Source of the DNA: Ruminococcus sp.
GTDB lineage: Bacteria > Bacillota > Clostridia > Oscillospirales > Acutalibacteraceae
DNA: 64,000 bases
Direction of reading: 5' to 3'
Assembly (NCBI GenBank): GCA_017416065.1
Contig: JAFQDM010000014.1
Coordinates: 43,473-107,472 of the forward strand
A model generated the notes under the pieces. The model saw nothing but the letters and a program-made list of their open reading frames with translations. It was not told where the DNA came from and searched no databases. Positions 55,840 through 64,000 of this stretch are shown piece by piece. The position numbers and the translations under genes were made by a program. Each line of letters opens with the position of its first letter. The first letter of the stretch is position 1.

Positions 55840-58233
55840 ATGAGCAGAAAATTTACCGTTAAAGAAGCAACAAAGGCGATCGAGGAGAAGCTTTCGCGGT
55901 TTTTTCACGTAACCGCGGAAGAGGCAAGTGACGAGCATTTTTACAAGGCAACTGCACTTATGTGCAGAGAGATGATGAGCGAGGAATACAAAGCCTTTAA
56001 GGAAAAAACTGAAAAACAGGAAAAGAAGACGGTTTACTACCTTTGCATGGAGTTTCTTATGGGTCGATCCCTCAAAAACAACCTGTGCAATATGGGAATA
56101 GAAGCAGAGGTATCTTCTGCGCTGGAGAAGCTGGGGGTCTCTCTTGAAAAGATCTACGAGCAGGAGCCTGATGCAGGACTTGGCAACGGAGGCCTGGGCA
56201 GACTTGCGGCATGCTTTCTTGACGGACTTGCTTCTCAGGGGTATCCCTCTATGGGCTACTCTCTCAGATATGAATACGGAATCTTCAGCCAGAAGCTTGT
56301 AGACGGCTGGCAGACGGAATTGCCCGATTTCTGGTTGCCGGGAGGAAGCGTGTGGCTTCACGCTCACCCCGAAAATGCGGTGGAGGTCTCCTTTAACGGA
56401 AATTTGTGTGAGGAATGGATAGACGGTATACACGTAGTGCGGGTAGAGAATGACACGAAGGTCCACGCGGTACCCTACGATATGATAGTTTCGGGAGCCT
56501 CCGGCAAAGGTATGAGCAGGCTTCGCCTTTGGGCGGCAGACTCCAAGGAGTTTGATATGCAGCTCTTTAACGAAGGCAACTACATCCGTGCAGTTGAGCA
56601 GAAGGCCATGGCAGAGAGCATCACCAAGGTGCTTTACCCGGGAGATAACCACGCAGAGGGAAAGAGCCTGCGGCTTAACCAGCAGTATTTCCTTGTATGT
56701 GCAACCATCAAAGATATTGTCACGCGGCATCTGCGTGTGTACAAAACCGTGGAGAACCTGCCTGACAAGGTGGCAATCCATCTGAACGATACCCATCCGG
56801 TGCTTGCTGTGCCCGAGCTTATGAGGATAATTATGGATGAGTGCGGCTACGGCTGGGACGAGGCCTGGAGGATAGTCAAGGGTACAGTAGCCTACACGAA
56901 TCATACTGTTATGAAGGAAGCTCTGGAATGCTGGGAAGAGGATATGTTCCGACGGAAGCTACCCAGAATTTACCAGATAGTATGCGAGATAAACAGACGC
57001 TGGTGCGAGGAGCTGAAGGCGGCAGGAAGATCCGAGGAGGAGCTTGCAAGGATGTCTGTTATCCGCGACGGATACGTGCGAATGGCAAACCTTGCGGTTG
57101 TGGCAAGCCACAAGGTAAACGGGGTTTCTGCTTTGCACAGCAATATTCTCAAGGATACCGTTTTTGCAGATTTTTACGGCCATACACCCGAAAAATTCAC
57201 GAACGTGACCAACGGAATTGCTCACAGACGCTGGCTTTGCCAATCAAATCCCGGGCTCTCGGCTTTGCTTGCAGAGCTTATCGGCAAGGGCTTTGTGTCA
57301 GATGCATCGGAGCTTGAGAAGCTGCTGAAATACTCAAAGGACAGAGCCGTGCACGAGAAGCTTTCTGAGATAAAGCGGCAGAATAAGGTGAGGATGGCAG
57401 AGGAGATAAGGCGCACAAGCGATGTGCTTGTAGACCCGGACTCGATCTTTGACGTGCAGGTTAAAAGGCTTCACGAATACAAGCGTCAGCTGCTCAATGC
57501 TCTGAATATCCTTGCAACCTATCAGATGCTCAGGGATAATCCCAGTATGGATTTTACCCCAAGGACCTATATCTTTGGTGCAAAGGCGGCGCCGGGCTAC
57601 TACTTTGCAAAGCAGATAATTCAGTTTATAGTGAACCTTGCAAACACCATCAACAACGACATCCGTGTTAACGGCAAGCTGAAGGTGGTGTATCTGGAGA
57701 ATTATCGGGTGACTGTTGCAGAAAAGCTGATCCCTGCTGCGGAGATAAGCGAGCAGATCTCCCTTGCGGGCACAGAGGCATCCGGCACGGGTAATATGAA
57801 GTTTATGATAAACGGTGCAGTGACTCTGGGAACTCTTGACGGAGCAAACGTTGAGATCTTTGATGCCGTAGGCAACGACAACATAGTGCTCTTCGGTATG
57901 ACCACCCCTGCTGTGAATGACCTGAAGTCAAGGGGTTACAAGTCTATTGATTTTTATAACTCAAATGAAATTATCAAAAATGCAATTGACGAGCTGAGAA
58001 TGGGAAGATTCTCATCTATTGCAGAGAATCTGATGTATTCCGACCCCTATATGGTGCTGGCAGATTTTGAATCTTACCGCAGAGCTCAAGAGCGCACGGA
58101 GGAACTTTATAATAACAGGGAAAAATGGAACGAAATGTCCCTTACAAACATTGCAAAGGCAGGTGTGTTCTCTGCCGACAGATCCATAAACGATTACGCA
58201 AGAGATATCTGGCACATAAAGCCTGTAGACTAA
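55840..58233 (+). CDS. glgP: Glycogen phosphorylase
   Basis: 797 residues, standard for the family. EPDAGLGNGGLGRLAACFLDG, RLHEYKRQLLNALN, and the PLP site EASGTGNMKFMINGAVTLGT whose lysine holds pyridoxal phosphate. It releases glucose-1-phosphate from stored glycogen. AAAGGAG precedes the ATG. Single gene with its own promoter and terminator; no other glycogen genes are adjacent. Confidence 0.97.
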   Translation: MSRKFTVKEATKAIEEKLSRFFHVTAEEASDEHFYKATALMCREMMSEEYKAFKEKTEKQEKKTVYYLCMEFLMGRSLKNNLCNMGIEAEVSSALEKLGVSLEKIYEQEPDAGLGNGGLGRLAACFLDGLASQGYPSMGYSLRYEYGIFSQKLVDGWQTELPDFWLPGGSVWLHAHPENAVEVSFNGNLCEEWIDGIHVVRVENDTKVHAVPYDMIVSGASGKGMSRLRLWAADSKEFDMQLFNEGNYIRAVEQKAMAESITKVLYPGDNHAEGKSLRLNQQYFLVCATIKDIVTRHLRVYKTVENLPDKVAIHLNDTHPVLAVPELMRIIMDECGYGWDEAWRIVKGTVAYTNHTVMKEALECWEEDMFRRKLPRIYQIVCEINRRWCEELKAAGRSEEELARMSVIRDGYVRMANLAVVASHKVNGVSALHSNILKDTVFADFYGHTPEKFTNVTNGIAHRRWLCQSNPGLSALLAELIGKGFVSDASELEKLLKYSKDRAVHEKLSEIKRQNKVRMAEEIRRTSDVLVDPDSIFDVQVKRLHEYKRQLLNALNILATYQMLRDNPSMDFTPRTYIFGAKAAPGYYFAKQIIQFIVNLANTINNDIRVNGKLKVVYLENYRVTVAEKLIPAAEISEQISLAGTEASGTGNMKFMINGAVTLGTLDGANVEIFDAVGNDNIVLFGMTTPAVNDLKSRGYKSIDFYNSNEIIKNAIDELRMGRFSSIAENLMYSDPYMVLADFESYRRAQERTEELYNNREKWNEMSLTNIAKAGVFSADRSINDYARDIWHIKPVD

Positions 58234-58250
58234 AACAAAGAAAAAATATA

Positions 58251-58289
58251 AAAACCGATTCGCAAGTTGTATACTGCGAATCGGTTTTT
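58251..58289. terminator. Bidirectional terminator between glgP and the LuxR-type gene
   Basis: AAAACCGATTCGCA (58251-58264) pairs perfectly with TGCGAATCGGTTTT (58275-58288). Confidence 0.9.
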
Positions 58290-58290
58290 G

Positions 58291-59397
58291 TTATTTACTC
58301 TGAATATCCAGCTTTTCTGCCGCTGCAGAAATTTCTACAAGCTCCTTGCGGTTTTTGACTCCAAGCTTTGAGTAGATGTTTCTGTTGTGATATTTAAGGG
58401 TGTTTTCTGTTATATTAAGTGCCGCCATAGCATCTTTTGTTCGTTTTCCTGACAGATATAAGCGGTAAATCTCTTTTTCGGTTGGCGTAAGGGAGCAGAG
58501 CTTTGAGGATAGATAGAGGATCTTTTCGCGCAGCTCATCTTCGCTGTCAAGTACCGCTTCTGCAGAATTTGCGCAGGCAGATGCATTAACAGGGACGGCT
58601 GGCGGCTGAGGCAGGGGCAAAGCTTTGCTGTCTGTTGAGATGAGATGTGAGGAATCGTCCTGAACAAGCAGGCTGATTCCAAGCAAGAACAGCTCGCTTA
58701 CGATGTATGAAACGGAGAGAAACTCAAAGTCGATCTTGACAAGCTGCTCCATAAGCCATACACCAATGTTGACAAGAACGGCAAATAGCAGCACAGCCGC
58801 TTGCAAGCTCGTCTTGATGTTGTTTTTTGCGCGGGCAAAGATCACGATTCCTATCATTGCAATGAAATGCCCCAGCAAGTAGTAGAGATAGATTCCGTGA
58901 AGGGGTCCGTAGACCTTCTCCAGCACGGAGATTCCGTTTACGGTAACAAGAGAAACCTCTTTGTAGTAGATATCAAGGTAACCCGGGCTTGCGGCTATAA
59001 AGAAAACTGCCGCACTGATGCCGAGGAGCAACCCTGTTAACCATCGTTTATAGTTTATCTTGCAGGTTTTGAGTATGATCATAAGCATTGAGACCGGCAG
59101 GAACACCGAACCCAGATATGCTATTCTGTTGGCAAACAGAGCTTCCTCCAGACTTGTCGAGATAGAAAGGGATAAATATCCTACGTTGACCACGGCAACC
59201 GCAGAAAACAGGACCAGAAACCAAGGCTCCTTTTTTCGTATCAGAATGCTGTAGCCTGCAAGCAGCAGAAGCGACAACGCTGTGGTTGCTATGTATATAA
59301 CGGACATATTTGCAGACTTTTCCCCTACGCGAGAGCACCCGCCAAGAGCTATGAGAGCAAATAAAAGCCCTGTTATGCTTAGTGATTTTTTTGTCAT
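58291..59397 (-). CDS. Membrane-bound LuxR-type transcription regulator (7TM N-terminus)
   Basis: 368 residues. A hydrophobic leader ending LGGC at residue 21 resembles a lipobox; about seven TM helices follow (about 34 to 246), then a linker and a LuxR HTH (SLTPTEKEIYRLYLSG, then NITENTLKYHNRNIYSKLGV). The N-terminal part resembles the 7TM sensor domain found with histidine kinases. It likely senses an extracellular or membrane ligand and regulates DNA directly. Divergent from two lipoproteins and a dockerin gene, which may be its targets (inference). GAAGGAG precedes the ATG. Confidence 0.8.
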   Translation of the reverse strand: MTKKSLSITGLLFALIALGGCSRVGEKSANMSVIYIATTALSLLLLAGYSILIRKKEPWFLVLFSAVAVVNVGYLSLSISTSLEEALFANRIAYLGSVFLPVSMLMIILKTCKINYKRWLTGLLLGISAAVFFIAASPGYLDIYYKEVSLVTVNGISVLEKVYGPLHGIYLYYLLGHFIAMIGIVIFARAKNNIKTSLQAAVLLFAVLVNIGVWLMEQLVKIDFEFLSVSYIVSELFLLGISLLVQDDSSHLISTDSKALPLPQPPAVPVNASACANSAEAVLDSEDELREKILYLSSKLCSLTPTEKEIYRLYLSGKRTKDAMAALNITENTLKYHNRNIYSKLGVKNRKELVEISAAAEKLDIQSK

Positions 59398-59445
59398 GAT
59401 GAGCTCCTTCTGAATACAATATTAAAAATTCAACATCCTACCCCT

Positions 59446-59510
59446 TTTCCCACCCCTGACGGATAGAAAATATTGATTTCCCACCCCTGTTTTGAGGCAG
59501 AGGGTGGGGA
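59446..59510. promoter_or_regulatory. Repeated TTTCCCACCCCTG elements in the LuxR/lipoprotein divergent region
   Basis: TTTCCCACCCCTG occurs at 59446-59458 and 59477-59489, 31 bases apart (three helical turns), and a related inverted copy AGGGTGGGGA at 59501-59510. Candidate operators for the adjacent LuxR-type protein. Confidence 0.45.
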
Positions 59511-59528
59511 CATTGAACGTGAAATGGG

Positions 59529-59534
59529 TATAAT
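59529..59534 (+). promoter_or_regulatory. -10 element before the structured RNA
   Basis: TATAAT preceded by GGG; no convincing -35 is seen at 17 bases, so activator-dependent initiation is possible. Confidence 0.4.
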
Positions 59535-59540
59535 TATATT

Positions 59541-59660
59541 TGCAAGAGTTCGAAGAAGGGTACGGACCTTGCCTCTGAAAGCCTCAAGGGTACCCTATTC
59601 ACACAAAGAAGTTTGCTTTGTGTGAAGTCTCTGAATTGTTGGCGCAAAAACAGAGACCGC
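59541..59660 (+). ncRNA. Candidate structured RNA of three adjacent stem-loops
   Basis: Stem-loop 1: AGGGTAC (59557-59563) and, after a GGA bulge, CCTTG (59567-59571) pair with CAAGG and GTACCCT (59585-59596). Stem-loop 2: a perfect 11-bp TTCACACAAAG (59598-59608) with CTTTGTGTGAA (59616-59626). Stem-loop 3: GTCTCTG (59627-59633) with CAGAGAC (59651-59657). It lies downstream of a TATAAT and upstream of a second promoter at 59696. I do not recognise a known riboswitch or 6S consensus. It could be a leader or an independent small RNA. Confidence 0.4.
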
Positions 59661-59695
59661 CCTAACATACATTATCATTATAATCTATTTTCGCT

Positions 59696-59724
59696 TTGTA
59701 GTCAACAAGCTGAAATAGTATAAA
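59696..59724 (+). promoter_or_regulatory. Promoter of the first small lipoprotein gene
   Basis: TTGTAG (59696-59701), 17 bases, TATAAA (59719-59724). Confidence 0.55.
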
Positions 59725-59750
59725 TTTTTATAGAATTGGAGGAATTTATT

Positions 59751-60080
59751 ATGAAAAAAGCCTTTGCACTTATTATGGTACTTGTAATGGTGCTCTCACT
59801 TGCTGCCTGCGGCGGTAAGACAGAAGAAGAGGCGCTGACTCTTGTTGGTCAGTGGGAGTATGAAGGTGGCGGATATGTGTACACCTTTAACGAGGATGGC
59901 ACGGGTACATACTCCTTTGCCGGAACGGATATGAAGTTTACTTATGAAGATAAGGGCACAAGCTTCAGTCTTCTGTACGACGGCAATACAGACGCAACCG
60001 ACTTTGAATATGTGATTGACGGCAAGACCCTAACGGTCACAGACAGCTTTGGCGAACCTGTTGTATACAACAGAAAGTAA
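59751..60080 (+). CDS. Small lipoprotein of unknown function
   Basis: 109 residues from the ATG at 59751 with GGAGG upstream. Lipobox SLAAC (Cys20), then a compact domain of beta-strand pattern (GQWEYEGGGYVYTFNEDGTGTYSF...LTVTDSFGEPVVY), like DUF5640-type lipocalin-like lipoproteins of gut Firmicutes. Role unknown. First of three secreted or lipid-anchored products read away from the LuxR-type regulator. Confidence 0.75.
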   Translation: MKKAFALIMVLVMVLSLAACGGKTEEEALTLVGQWEYEGGGYVYTFNEDGTGTYSFAGTDMKFTYEDKGTSFSLLYDGNTDATDFEYVIDGKTLTVTDSFGEPVVYNRK

Positions 60081-60126
60081 GGTGTGCTTTTAGTGAGGTT
60101 ACTCGCAAGAGTTCATATTTCCCCTC

Positions 60127-60155
60127 GGGCGGAGTTTTTTCGCTCTGCCCTTTTC
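60127..60155 (+). terminator. Terminator of the first lipoprotein gene
   Basis: GGGCGGAG (60127-60134) pairs with CTCTGCCC (60143-60150), with a TTTT tail. Confidence 0.7.
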
Positions 60156-60219
60156 AAATTGATGCAGGGTCCTTATGGGCTTCCCTGTTGATATATTTTA
60201 TTTTAAAGGAGCAAACATT

Positions 60220-60561
60220 ATGAAAAACACACTCAGACTTATTGCGCTCACTCTTTGTCTGGTATTTGTTGCATCATTTATGGTAGCTTGCGACAAAGGC
60301 TCAAAGGGTAACACAGACGGTACGGATGCACCTCAGACCACGGCTGCAGCAGAGCCTACAATTGACGAGGCAAAGGCAAAACAGCTTGCTTTTACTGACC
60401 TGAACATTCAGGAGTCTGCCGCAGAGGATCTGACCGTTGAATTTGAGAACAACAACTATACCATCACCTTCAAGTGGAGTGGATTTGAGTATAAGTATGT
60501 AATTGACGCAGTATTGGGCGACATTGCACAGATCTACTTTGACGGCGAGCCTCTTCTGTAA
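60220..60561 (+). CDS. Small lipoprotein with PepSY-like domain
   Basis: 113 residues. Lipobox FMVAC (Cys24), a short Thr/Ala linker, then a PepSY-like fold: IDEAKAKQLAFTDLNIQE followed by strands ITFKWSGFEYKYVIDAVLGDIAQIYFDG. PepSY domains are proposed peptidase inhibitors or protease-interacting modules. AAAGGAG precedes the ATG at 60220. The partner is unknown. Confidence 0.75.
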   Translation: MKNTLRLIALTLCLVFVASFMVACDKGSKGNTDGTDAPQTTAAAEPTIDEAKAKQLAFTDLNIQESAAEDLTVEFENNNYTITFKWSGFEYKYVIDAVLGDIAQIYFDGEPLL

Positions 60562-60585
60562 TTTAAAACATAAAGCGAATGGCAT

Positions 60586-60617
60586 GGGCGATGATGAGCA
60601 ATTATCATCGCCCTTTT
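60586..60617 (+). terminator. Terminator of the second lipoprotein gene
   Basis: GGGCGATGAT (60586-60595) pairs perfectly with ATCATCGCCC (60604-60613), then TTTT. Confidence 0.85.
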
Positions 60618-60652
60618 ACGAATACGAGATTTCTCTTTAAGGAGGAGTATAT

Positions 60653-62893
60653 ATGAAGAAGATCAGGCTATTTTCATTTTTTCTCTGCCTTTGTCTGATT
60701 GTTGGAGCTCTTACCTTCGGCACTTATGCTGCTGAGAAGGAAAGCGCTCCCACGGGCAACTATACTTACTACATTGAGACCTACGAACAGCTCAGAAACC
60801 TTGCAAAAACTGCTCAGGCGGACTGCAGATACGTTCTGAACTCCGACATTTATCAGGCAGACAACACAAACGACCTGGAGGTTGTGATCCCTGCAGGGGC
60901 AACCTTCCATCTGGATTTAAACGGCTATAAAATAGAAAGAGTTACTCAGGGCGTTGACTGCGCACTCTTCCGCATCAGATCAGGCGGTGTGATGACCGTC
61001 AGGGATAGCTCCACCGCCCACACGGGATATTGCTCCTTCTCAGAGGGCTATGCGGATTATTACAAGGCCGTCTTTATAAACGAAGGCGGAGAGCTGGAGA
61101 TCCTTGGCGGATATTACGAGATATTCTCTCCTAACGAGCAGGGAGACTGCAGTATATTGCGCACTACAAGCGGCTACACAAACGTTTACGACGGCACATT
61201 TGACTCAAGCAGCGCCTGGGGCGGAGATACCATTAGCGTCGGCCACAATGCTTACCTTTACAACACCCCCTATGTTGTGATCTTTGACGGAGAATTCTTC
61301 GGAAAATATTCAAGCATTGAGGTTTCTCCCATGGGAAATTATCTGAGCTACGGCAAGGAATATCCCAACGGCTCACTTCACCCCTGCGTGTATGTTCTGG
61401 GTGGAAATTTCTACGTTTCTAACGGTGGCAAGGACGGCGATGATGCAGGCTTTGCCTACTGCAACAACGGTTGGGGCAGAGTTTTTGTGGCAGAGGGCAC
61501 AGTGTTCTCTAAGTGCCTTAACAGTCACGACCAGAGATTCCTTGAGGGCACCTCAAAGGAGTACTTCACTCAGATAATAGACGACTTTAAGGGTGGATAT
61601 TACAAGGTAACTGCTCCGCCGTTGATCATATCTGAGGGACTTGATTATCACTACAGGCTCATAAACCTTTGCAAAAAAGCAGAGGCAGACAGCTACGGTT
61701 CAAGTGTATATGAAATCTTCAAGGAACGGTTTGATGAAGCAAAGCAACACCTTGATACCATCTACGTGGGGGCCTATGAAGCAGAAGCTCCCCTGATAAC
61801 CCTTGAAAACCGCACAACGGACCACATATACGTAAACTGGTATATGTGCGATGAAGCAGAGTATAACGGGGAGGATACTCATTGGACACACCTGGGAAAT
61901 ATTCAGAATGTGTCTCAGTGGCAGCCTGAGGAGCGCCCAAAGAACGGAGCAAGCTATCTCCTCAGATGTGTTCTGACAAATTCCGACCTGAGCACCTACG
62001 AGGATATAGTCCGCCTTGTTTACGAACCTTTTAAGGAAAAAACGGTTTTGTCCTTTGCAGAGGTTACGAGCGTGGAAGCTCCCTATGAGGGAAATTATCC
62101 CGACACGACCGCCCAGTGCACAACAAAGGGTTGCAAGGTTGCCTCCGTGGAGTGGTACGACAGAACCGAAACTCCTGCAAAGCTTATGGGTAGCGGTGAT
62201 ACCTTTGAAGCAGGCAGAATCTATAATGTTTGTGTTCGTCTGGATGCAGAGGAGGGCTATCTGTTTGAGCTTGACGATATGAGCGTCAACGTGGCAGAGG
62301 GCACCATCAATGGACAAAAAGCAATTACCTACGGGTCTTACGAAGATACGTATCTTGAGTTAGGATTTGTTTTTGCTCCCTGCGAGGAGAAACCTACCGT
62401 AACTGAGCCTACAGAGGAAATAACAGAAAAAACAGAGCCTGCGGAGAATACAACAGAGAAGACCGAGGCCACAGAGAATACGACAGAAAAGACAGACCCA
62501 ACAGAAACAAAACCTGCGACAGATAAGACAGAACCTACGCAGAGCACAGAGAAAAAGCCTGAGCCTACAGAAAGCACAGCGGACAAAACAGAGACTACCC
62601 TAAACACAGAGAAGAAGACAGTCCCCTCTGAGAGCACAGGGTCCAAGCCGGATCCGTCACATCCCGTAACGGCTTTGGGTATCCTTGGAGATGCAGACTG
62701 TAACCAAAAGGTAAACGTAAAGGATGCAACTGCAATCCAGAAGCACGTTGCTTCCCTTATTACGCTTTCAGAAACAGGAGAGATACTTGCGGATGCAGAC
62801 GGCAACCAAAAGGTAAACGTTAAGGATGCCACGGCTATTCAGAAGCACGTTGCAGGTATGAACACCGGCTATCCCATAGGTCAGCAGGTGTAA
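60653..62893 (+). CDS. Secreted dockerin-containing protein
   Basis: 746 residues. Signal peptide (MKKIRLFSFFLCLCLIVGAL, cleavage near TYAAE); residues about 40-300 are a repetitive right-handed beta-helix-like region (HLDLNGYKIERV, YTNVYDGTFDSSSAWGG); then a bacterial-Ig-like part and a Thr/Glu/Pro-rich linker of imperfect repeats (about 585-675). It ends in a type I dockerin with two calcium loops, each holding NQKVNVKDATAIQKHVA. Dockerins bind cohesins in cellulosome-type or surface assemblies; no cohesin is present in the window. No catalytic motif recognised in the helix domain. Confidence 0.85.
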   Translation: MKKIRLFSFFLCLCLIVGALTFGTYAAEKESAPTGNYTYYIETYEQLRNLAKTAQADCRYVLNSDIYQADNTNDLEVVIPAGATFHLDLNGYKIERVTQGVDCALFRIRSGGVMTVRDSSTAHTGYCSFSEGYADYYKAVFINEGGELEILGGYYEIFSPNEQGDCSILRTTSGYTNVYDGTFDSSSAWGGDTISVGHNAYLYNTPYVVIFDGEFFGKYSSIEVSPMGNYLSYGKEYPNGSLHPCVYVLGGNFYVSNGGKDGDDAGFAYCNNGWGRVFVAEGTVFSKCLNSHDQRFLEGTSKEYFTQIIDDFKGGYYKVTAPPLIISEGLDYHYRLINLCKKAEADSYGSSVYEIFKERFDEAKQHLDTIYVGAYEAEAPLITLENRTTDHIYVNWYMCDEAEYNGEDTHWTHLGNIQNVSQWQPEERPKNGASYLLRCVLTNSDLSTYEDIVRLVYEPFKEKTVLSFAEVTSVEAPYEGNYPDTTAQCTTKGCKVASVEWYDRTETPAKLMGSGDTFEAGRIYNVCVRLDAEEGYLFELDDMSVNVAEGTINGQKAITYGSYEDTYLELGFVFAPCEEKPTVTEPTEEITEKTEPAENTTEKTEATENTTEKTDPTETKPATDKTEPTQSTEKKPEPTESTADKTETTLNTEKKTVPSESTGSKPDPSHPVTALGILGDADCNQKVNVKDATAIQKHVASLITLSETGEILADADGNQKVNVKDATAIQKHVAGMNTGYPIGQQV
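62690..62853 (+). repeat. Dockerin tandem repeat at DNA level
   Basis: Two 62-base units (62690-62751 and 62792-62853) 102 bases apart encode the two dockerin halves; they differ at only a few mostly synonymous positions, indicating recent duplication or homogenisation. Confidence 0.85.
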
Positions 62894-62943
62894 TTGGCAA
62901 GCGGTACCGCTGTGCAAGCAGTACAACATTAAATAAAGCAAGA

Positions 62944-62987
62944 AGCACCCCTTCCAAAATCCATCGGAAGGGGTGCTGTTTTTGTTT
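62944..62987. terminator. Terminator of the dockerin gene
   Basis: AGCACCCCTTCC (62944-62955) pairs perfectly with GGAAGGGGTGCT (62966-62977), then GTTTTTGTTTG. Confidence 0.9.
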
Positions 62988-62988
62988 G

Positions 62989-63390
62989 TTAATTGTTTTT
63001 GTGATGCTGAATGATTTTTGCAGTTATTGCGCCGGTTAAACCCAGTATGGTCGTTGCTATGATGAAGTATAATGCAGGGAGTTCACCATTTTCTATACCA
63101 TGACCGAAAAGAAGGTAAAAAGCTATACCCGCGCAAGGCAGTTGTAAAAGAATATCTAAAGTGAGGATAGTGTTTATTCTTTGCAGGTTGAGTTTGTTTT
63201 TTATGGTTGGAAGGAATAACAGCATAAAATTTAAAAGCAACCCTACCGTGAGGGGAATAAAAGCGATCCATGTGTAGGAGAACTTATATGGATTGCTTAT
63301 ATAAAGGAACATATTTGCCTCCCACAGAAGATTGAATATGTACAAAACTGCGTGAAGTAACACAAAAAAGAAAAAAGTAATGCGTTTCAT
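62989..63390 (-). CDS. Small four-helix membrane protein of unknown function
   Basis: 133 residues from the ATG at 63390 (AAAGGTGG eight bases upstream; the GTG at 63402 belongs to that ribosome site). Four TM segments: ITFFFFVLLHAVLYIFNLLW, WIAFIPLTVGLLLNFMLLFL, ILLQLPCAGIAFYLLFG and ALYFIIATTILGLTGAITA. Not recognised. Convergent with the dockerin gene; no clear operon partner. Confidence 0.6.
   Translation of the reverse strand: MKRITFFFFVLLHAVLYIFNLLWEANMFLYISNPYKFSYTWIAFIPLTVGLLLNFMLLFLPTIKNKLNLQRINTILTLDILLQLPCAGIAFYLLFGHGIENGELPALYFIIATTILGLTGAITAKIIQHHKNN

Positions 63391-64000
<610 letters not shown>

Noticed and set aside
55786-56904. Long open frame of 372 codons on the minus strand
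   Set aside because: It is entirely antisense to glgP, which has unmistakable phosphorylase motifs; no family features in the antisense reading.

Overview
The window is a 64-kb piece of a Gram-positive anaerobe chromosome, most likely a gut-type member of the Clostridia (inference from gene content). It carries pyruvate:ferredoxin oxidoreductase, a NuoE/NuoF/GltD-type flavin and iron-sulfur complex, a type I dockerin protein, strong AGGAGG-like ribosome sites with frequent TTG and GTG starts, and the Firmicute origin order. I saw no tRNA, rRNA, CRISPR array or transposase.

The replication origin is near 26.2-28.2 kb. To its left, on the minus strand, run dnaA, dnaN, yaaA, recF, remB, a zinc-ribbon membrane protein, gyrB and gyrA. 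To its right, on the plus strand, run rpmH, rnpA, yidD, yidC, jag, mnmE, mnmG, rsmG, noc, parA, parB and serS, the same order as in Bacillus subtilis. Two perfect parS sites (in mnmG and upstream of parA) and one perfect Noc-binding palindrome (between dnaA and dnaN) accompany the parB and noc genes that would read them.

Left part (0-18 kb): the end of aspS; a metF/metH cluster in which the MetH reactivation domain is a separate gene, with a 39-bp duplication at the join; thpR; a two-component system; an M14 peptidase; two redox proteins; lepA; and a GT2/GtrA/YfhO set resembling three-component cell-envelope glycosylation. Two A+T-rich cassettes interrupt this part. Each pairs a SLOG-fold protein with a small divergently transcribed DNA-binding protein: XRE-SLOG at 11.9-12.7 kb, flanked by identical 36-bp terminator copies, and RHH-SLOG at 17.4-18.0 kb. 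These are the best candidates for an undescribed accessory system.

Right part (39-64 kb): a hydroxyacid dehydrogenase; a probable Stn-type electron-bifurcating transhydrogenase operon; a lipoprotein; mgsA; a cell-shape and division block (mreB, mreC, mreD, a class B PBP, a MinD-like ATPase); dut; a U32 peptidase; zapA; glgP; a membrane-bound LuxR-type regulator facing two small lipoproteins and a dockerin protein; and the start of the PFOR gene. A tightly structured, probably transcribed RNA element lies in the LuxR/lipoprotein divergent region.
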